NCBI RefSeq assembly: GCF_026239675.1
Contig: NZ_JAPIVQ010000012.1
Span: 62,001 to 126,000, forward strand
Source: Pedobacter sp. PLR
GTDB taxonomy: Bacteria; Bacteroidota; Bacteroidia; Sphingobacteriales; Sphingobacteriaceae
Direction: 5' to 3'
Length of the DNA stretch: 64,000 bases
The notes beneath the pieces were generated by a model, which was not told the DNA's origin, made no database searches, and worked only from the letters and a program-made list of their open reading frames with translations. Shown piece by piece: positions 9,698-16,984 of the stretch; position 1 is the first letter of the stretch, and each line of letters opens with the position of its first letter. The translations under genes and the position numbers were made by a program.

Positions 9698-10201
9698 ATG
9701 GCCTACCCTATATCTACTCCCAAAGGCGCGCAAATTGAACGCGCCAGAGGGTTTTCTTTTCAGTCCAGAAAGGACCTGTTTCCGATGCTGTGTCATGACC
9801 GGCTGCCCGGAGATTTACAAAGATTTGAAGAGACTTACAACAATGGAAACGCGGGTGTATTTCTAATTGCAACAAACCCGGCCGCACAAATTATCGGATG
9901 CATCGCTGCCCTACCTTACGACCATAGATTTGCACAAGTCCGGATTTCTTCAAATGAGCCGACTTATGAAATCTGCCGACTTTACGTGCTCCCTTCCTAC
10001 CGCCATCAAAATATTGGCAGAATGCTCTTTTCTGAAATCAGTTTACTACTCCGGAACCATGGGGTAAAACAACTGTATTTACACACGCATCCATTTCTTG
10101 ATGGCGCACAATTATTCTGGGAAAAGATGGGTTTTGAATTCCTACACCAGGATGAGGATCAGCCATTTTACACCATTCACATGCAACAACCCAACTTATA
10201 A
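9698..10201 (+). CDS. GNAT-family N-acetyltransferase inside the metal-uptake operon
   Basis: A 167-residue GNAT acetyltransferase. The acetyl-CoA-binding core is visible: YEICRLYVLPSYRHQNIGRML, with the RxxGxG/A-type loop as R-HQNIGR, and a C-terminal LFWEKMGFEFL typical of the fold. It starts one base after the ATPase stop and ends 23 bases before the TonB receptor, so it is cotranscribed with uptake genes. Its substrate is unknown. In this context it could modify a chelator or an imported ligand, but that is speculation. Confidence 0.88.
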   Translation: MAYPISTPKGAQIERARGFSFQSRKDLFPMLCHDRLPGDLQRFEETYNNGNAGVFLIATNPAAQIIGCIAALPYDHRFAQVRISSNEPTYEICRLYVLPSYRHQNIGRMLFSEISLLLRNHGVKQLYLHTHPFLDGAQLFWEKMGFEFLHQDEDQPFYTIHMQQPNL

Positions 10202-10224
10202 CAGGCAATACCTTAAACCATCAT

Positions 10225-12675
10225 ATGAATAACATTTACTTAATATCATTAACTTGCTTTTTAGCTAGTCTGGCCTTTCCAAATCAACTACAGGCGCAGG
10301 AAACTGCCACTATAAAAGGACTGATTCAGGATGAGCAGGGTAACCCCGCCTCAAATATCAATATTCGTCTAACTACGCAGCCTAATGTCAGAAAAAGTGA
10401 CCATAATGGCATATTTATGCTCCATAACCTACCTTTTGGTGATCATCAACTGATCTTTACCGGCATAGGCTTTCAACCGGATACCATCCTGATTTCCTTA
10501 ACCGAGCTACAAAAAGAGGCCGAGCTCCTGGTTCATTTGAAAGACAGTGATGATCAGTTGCAGGAAGTAGTGGTCATGGGTAGAAAAAAACAATCCTATG
10601 TAAACACTAAAAGCTTCATTGGTTCAAAAATCGAGTCTAAAATCACGGAGGTCCCACAAACGATATCTACGGTTACCAAGGAACTGATGGAAGACAAGCA
10701 AGCTTTTCTAATCACCGATGTAGTGGCGGATCTTCCGGGGGTAACGCAGTTCTCCGCATACGATGACCTGACCATCAGGGGATTTAGAAACGGTAATGAA
10801 ACCGGCTTCCGCCTGGTCAACGGCCTACGCTCCGGATATGGCTATGGAACCAGTTATTTCAGGATTCCTTTAACCCTGAACCTGGAAAGTATCGAAGTGC
10901 TTAAAGGTCCCGGAGCCGCATTATTTGGCGATATCAGTCCCGGCGGAACCGTAAACTTAAACACTAAAAAACCGCTGGAAGAGCGCAGACATAGTATCTC
11001 CGTAAGTGCCGGTTCTTTCAATACCATACGTTCCACCCTGGATTTCACCGGAAATCTGGACGAGGAAAAAAAGATCCTTTACAGACTAAATGTCGGACAT
11101 GAAACCACCAATACGTTCAGGGATGTGAATGCCCGTAAATCGATCATGATCGCCCCTACTTTCACTTTCAGGCCTACCGCCAATACAACCATTAATGCGG
11201 AATTAAATTACAGCAATTTTGATGGCTATCTGGATCGGGGAATGGGGATCAAAAGTGGAGACTTTTATGGCCTGAAACGCTCCTTTACTTTGAGTCAGCC
11301 CAGTGATTATTTCCGGGTAAATGACATTTCCCTTAATGCTTCCATGAACCATCGCATTAACGATAAACTTTCTATAAATGCCAATTACATGAAGTTCATC
11401 TACGCGGAGAATTTATCAGAACACCGCACGCTGAATTCATTTGCTGATGCACCGTTAAACACGGTCATGAACATGCGCTATATTCAGAAGCAAACCAAGG
11501 AGTTTACCGACAATGTATCCGCTTACGTCCACTACAAGGGCGCAAACAAGGACTTTAAATACGATATCGTTGGAGGACTGGATTATGTTCAGTATGAAAC
11601 CGATAAAAGAGGTCACCAGTGGGAAGCGAGAAGTCAGACCATCGACGGCAAGGTAGTTCCATTAACATTTGACCTGAACAACCCGACTTATGAGTTAAGA
11701 AATCCAGCTTTATATAACAGGTTGCCATTGGCGCAGTTTTTTACCGATTACCTGAATTCCTCTTATCAGACGACAGGTGTTTTTATCCAAAACAGAATCA
11801 ATTATAAAGAGAAACTGAACCTGCTATTCGGAATCAGATATGAAAGCTATGGTGATAAACGAAGGTTTGAAGGCAGTAATTTTGAAAAGGTGAAACAAGG
11901 GGTTTTCCTGCCAAGAATTGGCTTAACTTATGCCATCAATCGCCAGTTTAATTACTTCGCCAGCTACAGTCAGGGTTTTATTCCGATCAACCCGATGTTC
12001 GTCCGTAATCCGGAAAACTATGGCCGTACGGAGCCTTTCAAGAGTCAGACCAGCTATCAGCTGGAAACCGGCTTGAAGTCGGAGTTCTTTAACCAGCGCG
12101 TATTCTCCAGTCTCTCCTTCTACCACATTGAACGTCAAAACATGCTTGTTAACACCGGACAGATCACAGATAACGGCAACCCGATCTACAGACAAAACGG
12201 AAGGGTAAAATCACAGGGCGTAGAGTTTGACCTAAAAGGCAGCGTCCTTCCATTCTTAGATTTGAGTGCTAACTATGCCTTCAACATTACCGAGGTTATG
12301 GAAAGCGACTTGAAACTGGAAAAAGGGATGGTCAATGCCAATGCACCTAAACATCTGGCTTCCTTATGGGCTAAATATACCCAGCGCCATGGTTCCATGA
12401 AAGGATTAGGAATTGGTGTTGGCGGACAATATGTTGGAAAAAAGCGAATGGAAAATACCGTTCAGAATATCCAGTCGGGCGAGTTGGAGTGGAATTTCTG
12501 GCCTTCTTATTTTGTAGCCAATGCAGCCATTTATTATAAACTGGATAAGATGAGTTTTGCTGTAAATGCCAACAACTTATTTGACAAATATTACTTTGTA
12601 GGTGGTTTCGACTATACCCGGGCATTTCCAGGTAGCCCAAGAAACTTTATGACCTCCATCAAATATACCTTCTAA
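10225..12675 (+). CDS. TonB-dependent siderophore/metal-chelate receptor
   Basis: An 816-residue outer membrane receptor. It has a signal peptide (ending near LQAQE, about residue 25), a carboxypeptidase-regulatory-like domain (about 28-110), a TonB box-like QEVVVMG, and a plug with VPQTISTVTKELM, DVVADLPGVTQF, LTIRGF and IEVLKGPGAALFGDISPGGTVNL. These are hallmarks of the FhuE/FpvA-type siderophore branch. The 22-stranded barrel ends in FMTSIKYTF. As the last gene of the uptake operon it would bring a chelate into the periplasm for the ABC transporter. Siderophore-iron is the standard reading; nickel or cobalt chelates are possible given the adjacent urease operon. Confidence 0.93.
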   Translation: MNNIYLISLTCFLASLAFPNQLQAQETATIKGLIQDEQGNPASNINIRLTTQPNVRKSDHNGIFMLHNLPFGDHQLIFTGIGFQPDTILISLTELQKEAELLVHLKDSDDQLQEVVVMGRKKQSYVNTKSFIGSKIESKITEVPQTISTVTKELMEDKQAFLITDVVADLPGVTQFSAYDDLTIRGFRNGNETGFRLVNGLRSGYGYGTSYFRIPLTLNLESIEVLKGPGAALFGDISPGGTVNLNTKKPLEERRHSISVSAGSFNTIRSTLDFTGNLDEEKKILYRLNVGHETTNTFRDVNARKSIMIAPTFTFRPTANTTINAELNYSNFDGYLDRGMGIKSGDFYGLKRSFTLSQPSDYFRVNDISLNASMNHRINDKLSINANYMKFIYAENLSEHRTLNSFADAPLNTVMNMRYIQKQTKEFTDNVSAYVHYKGANKDFKYDIVGGLDYVQYETDKRGHQWEARSQTIDGKVVPLTFDLNNPTYELRNPALYNRLPLAQFFTDYLNSSYQTTGVFIQNRINYKEKLNLLFGIRYESYGDKRRFEGSNFEKVKQGVFLPRIGLTYAINRQFNYFASYSQGFIPINPMFVRNPENYGRTEPFKSQTSYQLETGLKSEFFNQRVFSSLSFYHIERQNMLVNTGQITDNGNPIYRQNGRVKSQGVEFDLKGSVLPFLDLSANYAFNITEVMESDLKLEKGMVNANAPKHLASLWAKYTQRHGSMKGLGIGVGGQYVGKKRMENTVQNIQSGELEWNFWPSYFVANAAIYYKLDKMSFAVNANNLFDKYYFVGGFDYTRAFPGSPRNFMTSIKYTF

Positions 12676-12681
12676 AATAGC

Positions 12682-12720
12682 ACGTTCCAGCACAAAATAT
12701 ATCAAAACAGAACGTTCCAG
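12682..12720 (+). repeat. Short direct repeat ACGTTCCAG after the TonB receptor gene
   Basis: ACGTTCCAG occurs at 12682-12690 and again at 12712-12720, exactly 30 bases apart, with a weaker third match (ACGTTACTA) at about 12742. It lies between the receptor stop and the shared terminator. No function is evident. Confidence 0.5.
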
Positions 12721-12760
12721 AACAGGAACCTGCTAAAATACACGTTACTAAAAGGACATA

Positions 12761-12799
12761 AAAAAAAGGCGAGTGGTGATCTACCATTCGCCTTTTTTA
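12761..12799. terminator. Bidirectional terminator between the uptake and urease operons
   Basis: AAAAAAGGCGAGTGGT pairs with ACCATTCGCCTTTTTT around a GATCT loop, with one G-T type mismatch. A-rich and T-rich flanks on both sides mean it can stop transcription from either strand. It separates the + strand receptor gene from the - strand urease operon. Confidence 0.88.
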
Positions 12800-12812
12800 T
12801 GCCCTGAGAGTA

Positions 12813-13301
12813 TTAATTCCGGGTCTTGATATTCTGTTCATATATATTGCCATAACAATTCACAATCTGTGAAGGATCTAATCTATAATTGGCCAACGTA
12901 ACCGGTGAACCATACTTTTGCTGAAGCGCAGGAAACAACTGGCCGTCATACGCAATCGCGATCTTATTGTCATCGATCATGTAAATCGGTAAATGTCTGT
13001 TTCCTACATCAAAGCAAAACAAGCCCAGCAACTCCATATCATTGGAATGAAGCACAATACAGGTGCAGGGTTTGATGAATATCCTGATGATACAAGCATC
13101 ATCCTGATAGATCACTGTCCCCTGCTGAAGTACTGTTGAAGTCGGTTTATCCAGGTGAATCATCCTTCCGGACATCGTCTCCCTTTTAATTTTTGTCCGG
13201 TTCACTTCATACCATTCCAGAATCAAACTGTCCTCTTCCTGATTGGTTGAAGGTTTTACAACGGGCAGTTTGTCAATCCTGATGACCTGATCATTAAGCA
13301 T
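12813..13301 (-). CDS. UreE-family urease accessory nickel chaperone, second copy
   Basis: A 162-residue UreE-like protein, last gene of the urease operon. It keeps the UreE metal-site motif as CFDVGNRHLPIY, with the conserved His after GNR, and the N-terminal peptide-binding-like domain with GRMIHLDKPTSTVLQQG. There is no His-rich C-terminal tail. I chose the ATG at 13301, which overlaps the hypB stop by eight bases. An in-frame ATG seven codons earlier lies further inside hypB. It is a diverged paralogue of the UreE at 16492-16983 and nearly the same length. Its position after hypA and hypB suggests it works in nickel transfer with them (inference). Confidence 0.85.
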   Translation of the reverse strand: MLNDQVIRIDKLPVVKPSTNQEEDSLILEWYEVNRTKIKRETMSGRMIHLDKPTSTVLQQGTVIYQDDACIIRIFIKPCTCIVLHSNDMELLGLFCFDVGNRHLPIYMIDDNKIAIAYDGQLFPALQQKYGSPVTLANYRLDPSQIVNCYGNIYEQNIKTRN

Positions 13302-13998
13302 TTTTCGCGCGCTTTGCTTCAACTTTGGCTTTCAACCAGTTACACCATTCATCCATACCTGTGTCATGCAGACTGCTGATAGAGATCACATCCAGATTAG
13401 GATTTACTTCTCTTGCATCTTTCGTTGCTGCTTCTACCGAGAAAGGAACATATGGTAATAAATCTGCTTTAGACACCAACATTAACTCAGAGGTTAAGAA
13501 CATACGTGGGTATTTCTTAGGTTTATCATCACCTTCTGTTGAGGCCAGAACAGTAACTCTGTAATCTTCACCAAGATCAAAGGCTGCCGGACAAACCAGG
13601 TTACCAACGTTCTCAATAAACAATAAGTCGCATGAAGTCAGGTCGATATGATCTAAAGCCTGCAAAATCATTTGCGCTTCAATGTGGCACATGCCACCTG
13701 TTACAATTTGTAAGGCATTAATCCCAACATCGCGCATGCGGATGGCATCTCTTTCTGTCTCAGGATCTCCTACCAGTACGGCTATTTTAAGGTCATTACC
13801 CAAACGCTTCCCAGTCTCCTGTAACAAGGTCGTCTTTCCAGAACCCGGCGAAGAACAAATATTGATCACACAGATACCAGGAATTTTATCACGGACTGCT
13901 TTAGCTACATAATCATTAGCTTTCAACAAATTCAGGGTTGTATTATCGCACTGTACCGACCCTACCGGCATTTGATTACTTTTCGGTGTTGCTGTCAT
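13294..13998 (-). CDS. hypB: HypB, nickel-insertion GTPase
   Basis: A 234-residue SIMIBI GTPase that delivers nickel, known for [NiFe]-hydrogenase and, in Helicobacter, also for urease. It has the P-loop SSPGSGKTT (about 49-57). The G-domain metal site is present as TGGMCH (Cys104, His105) and VGNLVCPA (Cys136), together with the base-recognition SKAD. It lacks the His-rich N-terminal nickel store and the CxxCGC motif of E. coli HypB. It starts two bases after hypA and its 3' end overlaps the second ureE. No hydrogenase genes are in the window, so a role in urease maturation is the simplest reading. Confidence 0.93.
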   Translation of the reverse strand: MTATPKSNQMPVGSVQCDNTTLNLLKANDYVAKAVRDKIPGICVINICSSPGSGKTTLLQETGKRLGNDLKIAVLVGDPETERDAIRMRDVGINALQIVTGGMCHIEAQMILQALDHIDLTSCDLLFIENVGNLVCPAAFDLGEDYRVTVLASTEGDDKPKKYPRMFLTSELMLVSKADLLPYVPFSVEAATKDAREVNPNLDVISISSLHDTGMDEWCNWLKAKVEAKRAKNA

Positions 13999-14000
13999 TT

Positions 14001-14354
14001 TTATATGGTTATTTTATCGTTAAAAATTACTTGACTAATACGAAGTTCTTCCCCCTGCACAATCTGATCTGAAGGCTGCCCGCATACGCATACAAACTTG
14101 TGAAACCGGACCTCAAATTCGGAGGTGCAATTCCTGCAGTAAGCGATAATCGGGAGCAGTTCTATCTCCAGTTCCGTTTCACTGAACCTCGTTTCTTCCA
14201 ATACAAAAGCCTCAAAGGCATTCTGAATCAGAATTGGCTGGACATTACATAATAAGCCCGCCTGTATTTTTATCTTGCTGATATTTTCATACGTTTCCGG
14301 ATAGGCACCTTCCAGCGTTTTAAAAATATCCTTGACTATTGCTATTTCATGCAT
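14001..14354 (-). CDS. hypA: HypA, nickel metallochaperone
   Basis: A 117-residue HypA. The N-terminal MHE nickel-binding motif (His2, Glu3) is intact, which requires this exact start. The zinc site has Cys73-x2-Cys76 and then Cys89-x-Cys91. HypA proteins normally have C-x2-C in the second pair, so one residue seems to be missing there. The closing GEELRI strand is typical of the family. It sits between ureD (11 bases upstream) and hypB (two bases downstream) in the urease operon. Confidence 0.92.
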   Translation of the reverse strand: MHEIAIVKDIFKTLEGAYPETYENISKIKIQAGLLCNVQPILIQNAFEAFVLEETRFSETELEIELLPIIAYCRNCTSEFEVRFHKFVCVCGQPSDQIVQGEELRISQVIFNDKITI

Positions 14355-14365
14355 AATATGATTGA

Positions 14366-15172
14366 TTAGGTAAGCTCCGCTACTGGTTTTTTATGTTCCA
14401 TAAAATCCATACAGATATTAGCAACCGTTCTCATAAAATTATAGAGCAGATCTCCATTGTTGCCCAATGCGCGGAGTAGAATCATCTGGTTGGCAGCCAT
14501 TGTAAATCCAAAAGTGATGTCTTCATATTCTCCGTTAAAAATTTCATCCAGCTCCTTTTTAAACTCTGCTGCACAATCTGCAGCAAAAATTAAGGTAGCC
14601 TGATGGGTATACCCCTCATGGAACAGCATTTTATCGATCGGCTGATCTTTAGGTTTCAGGACCTGATTGTCCACATACCTTAATTTGCCTTCCTGATAGA
14701 TTTTCGTTGTACTGTGTAGCTTTTCAAATTGAAAAATCTCATCGCGGGAAACACGACCTGCGCAAATGATATCTCCCCAAAGCAGAGAAGCTCCCTTTGC
14801 AAGGTGTATCTCATTCAGGGTCTTAAATATGGAGTCCTTAAAAGGAGTAATCGGATAAGGGATATACTGGAAAAAAGCCCCTTCCCCCACTTTCACTTCC
14901 GTTTGCTGAGTAGCGCCGGTTTTCATGGGGTGCAACTTATTATAGGATTGAGAGTAAAGATGAAGGGTAGCCTGATCCCCTACCTCAATATCGATTTTCA
15001 AATGATCCTCATCCATAATCCCCGGAGAGGAGCTCATAATGATTAGCTCCAGGTGTTGATGTTCACGCTGAGATCCATAAGGCACCACTTTGTACGGCAT
15101 ATTATAATAGCTGTCTTTAAGGACCGTATTATCATCTTCTACACATACACTAATCTTAATTGCACTTTCCAT
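14366..15172 (-). CDS. ureD: UreD (UreH) urease accessory protein
   Basis: A 268-residue UreD, the scaffold that binds apo-urease and channels nickel in the UreD-UreF-UreG complex. Family features include LIIMSSSPGIMDEDHLKIDIEVG near the N-terminus, the central FQYIPYPITPFKDS and GASLLWGDIICAGR, and a C-terminal helical region. It starts 13 bases after ureG. In many ureases ureD comes first; here it follows ureG and is followed by hypA. Confidence 0.93.
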   Translation of the reverse strand: MESAIKISVCVEDDNTVLKDSYYNMPYKVVPYGSQREHQHLELIIMSSSPGIMDEDHLKIDIEVGDQATLHLYSQSYNKLHPMKTGATQQTEVKVGEGAFFQYIPYPITPFKDSIFKTLNEIHLAKGASLLWGDIICAGRVSRDEIFQFEKLHSTTKIYQEGKLRYVDNQVLKPKDQPIDKMLFHEGYTHQATLIFAADCAAEFKKELDEIFNGEYEDITFGFTMAANQMILLRALGNNGDLLYNFMRTVANICMDFMEHKKPVAELT

Positions 15173-15185
15173 GATATTTGTTTTT

Positions 15186-15800
15186 TTATCCTTCTAATAA
15201 GGCATATTTCTTAATCCAATCCTGAACCTGATCCAGACCTTGTAGGGTCATCATATTGGTCAGGATAAAAGGACGTTCCCCGCGCATGCGTTTCGCATCG
15301 CTCTGCATGATCGAAAGATCTGCCCCAACATAGGGTGCAAGGTCAATTTTATTGATCAGCAACAAGTCAGATCTGGTAATCCCGGGACCGCCTTTTCTAG
15401 GAATTTTCTCTCCTTCAGCCACATCAATCACGAAAATGGTCACATCGGCCAGATCCGGACTAAAAGTAGCCGTCAGGTTATCTCCACCACTTTCTACGAA
15501 AATGATCTCCACATCCGGGAATTTCTCTGCCAGTTCTTCAACTGCTTCGATATTCATGGAACAATCTTCCCTGATTGCAGTATGCGGACAGCCACCCGTT
15601 TCAACACCAGCAATACGTTCTGCCGGCAGAGAAGAATTCTTTTGAAGGAATTCCGCATCCTCACGTGTATAAATATCATTAGTCACCACACAGATACTGT
15701 AATCATTACACATCGTTCTGGTTAACCTTTCAATTAATGCGGTTTTTCCTGACCCTACAGGTCCGGCAACCCCTATTTTTACATATTTTCTCTTTGCCAT
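15186..15800 (-). CDS. ureG: UreG urease accessory GTPase
   Basis: A 204-residue GTPase that carries nickel to urease. It shows the P-loop GPVGSGKT (about 13-20), the invariant nickel motif GGCPHTAIRED (Cys71, His73), the ESGGDNL switch region and NKIDLAP for guanine recognition. Length and motifs are standard and there is no His-rich N-terminal extension. It is spaced three bases from ureF and is translationally close to ureD. Confidence 0.97.
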   Translation of the reverse strand: MAKRKYVKIGVAGPVGSGKTALIERLTRTMCNDYSICVVTNDIYTREDAEFLQKNSSLPAERIAGVETGGCPHTAIREDCSMNIEAVEELAEKFPDVEIIFVESGGDNLTATFSPDLADVTIFVIDVAEGEKIPRKGGPGITRSDLLLINKIDLAPYVGADLSIMQSDAKRMRGERPFILTNMMTLQGLDQVQDWIKKYALLEG

Positions 15801-15803
15801 TTC

Positions 15804-16490
15804 TTATGAAATATAAATCCGTGTATATAATTTTTCATGCTGCATACATCTGATATCCTGAGCGATACAGCAACTCCCTAACATCTCTTCGGGCATCTGC
15901 TCCTGTGTTTCCACCAACTGATCTATCAAACCATGAAGGTTGTATAGAATCTTTTGCGCATCCATCTGACTGATCGGTACGAGCTTCGCACAATTGGTCA
16001 CGATTCCGTTGAGTGTGTTATAATAAAAAGCATGTAATGCATCTTTCAACGGGATTTTTGAAGCATGCGCATACATGGCAAAAGCCATCGCATAATGTCC
16101 GTGTACCTCGCCTTTCTTGATCGCCTGAAGGTATTTTGTACACCTCGGTACAGGCTTCAGGTTTTCCGTGACCTTTAAAAATCGGATGCCTAATTTCTTG
16201 CTGGCATCACGGATTTCAAAAGGCGCTTTATAAGCGGTAATCAGCTCGTCCAATTCCTGGACTTTAACCTTAGTGGCATTGCCCTCACACATCTTCCAGG
16301 CCAGCATAAAAAATGCGGCATCATTGTAATAAAAGTTGTGTTGTAACATCGTTTCCGAGTACACTTTAACGGCTTTGCTATCATTCACAATCCCCTTACT
16401 CACATACGTTTCCAGTCCGTAGGACTGGGTAAAGCTGCCGATCGGAAATGCAGAATCATTAATCTGTAATAGTGTCAGTAATGCATTCAT
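15804..16490 (-). CDS. ureF: UreF urease accessory protein
   Basis: A 228-residue all-helical UreF that bridges UreD and UreG. It opens with the family signature LLQINDSAFPIGSFTQSYGLE and has HGHYAMAFAMYAH in the middle and LVPISQMDAQKIL near the end, both typical. It begins one base after the ureE stop. Confidence 0.95.
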   Translation of the reverse strand: MNALLTLLQINDSAFPIGSFTQSYGLETYVSKGIVNDSKAVKVYSETMLQHNFYYNDAAFFMLAWKMCEGNATKVKVQELDELITAYKAPFEIRDASKKLGIRFLKVTENLKPVPRCTKYLQAIKKGEVHGHYAMAFAMYAHASKIPLKDALHAFYYNTLNGIVTNCAKLVPISQMDAQKILYNLHGLIDQLVETQEQMPEEMLGSCCIAQDIRCMQHEKLYTRIYIS

Positions 16491-16491
16491 C

Positions 16492-16983
16492 TTACTTGCT
16501 TGCTAAGGAAATAACCTGCCCTGATGAACTCCATTTATGGATCATCAGGGTAGAGGTTTTTTCAATTATTCGATTCTCTTTTCGCGGTTTGAACCCGCCC
16601 CTTTTTAAGAACCGATAAAGGGGGGATTCAAATGCGATAATGACTTCTTTCTCTTTATTTATAAAGATCGGGGTGTGCTTATTTCCAATTTCAAAACATA
16701 CGATGGCCATATCTCTCAAGGTGGCCGGTTGAAACACGATACAATCACAGGGTATGATCTGCACCACGATGATATCCTTGCCCTCATGGTAAATAATATC
16801 CCCATGATAAAGCTGCTCCTGTGCCAGATGATGGATCGCAATTTCAGATCCACCATCTGTTAGCATGCGCAGGATTTTCTTTGTCGTATCATACCATTCC
16901 AGCTGCAAAACATCGATTTTACAGTTGGAAAAACGCTTCGCATCGTCATATAGATTAGCAATAACCCGATCTACTTTTATCAT
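16492..16983 (-). CDS. ureE: UreE urease accessory nickel chaperone, first copy
   Basis: A 163-residue UreE in the usual place after ureC. The dimer-interface metal motif is CFEIGNKHTPIF, with the conserved His. A C-terminal His-rich tail is absent. The start at 16983 (MIKVDRVIANL) is one base after the ureC stop. An upstream in-frame ATG at 17052 would run inside ureC and adds unrelated residues. It shares fold and length with the second UreE-like gene at 12813-13301 but the two are clearly diverged. Confidence 0.93.
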   Translation of the reverse strand: MIKVDRVIANLYDDAKRFSNCKIDVLQLEWYDTTKKILRMLTDGGSEIAIHHLAQEQLYHGDIIYHEGKDIIVVQIIPCDCIVFQPATLRDMAIVCFEIGNKHTPIFINKEKEVIIAFESPLYRFLKRGGFKPRKENRIIEKTSTLMIHKWSSSGQVISLASK

Positions 16984-16984
16984 C

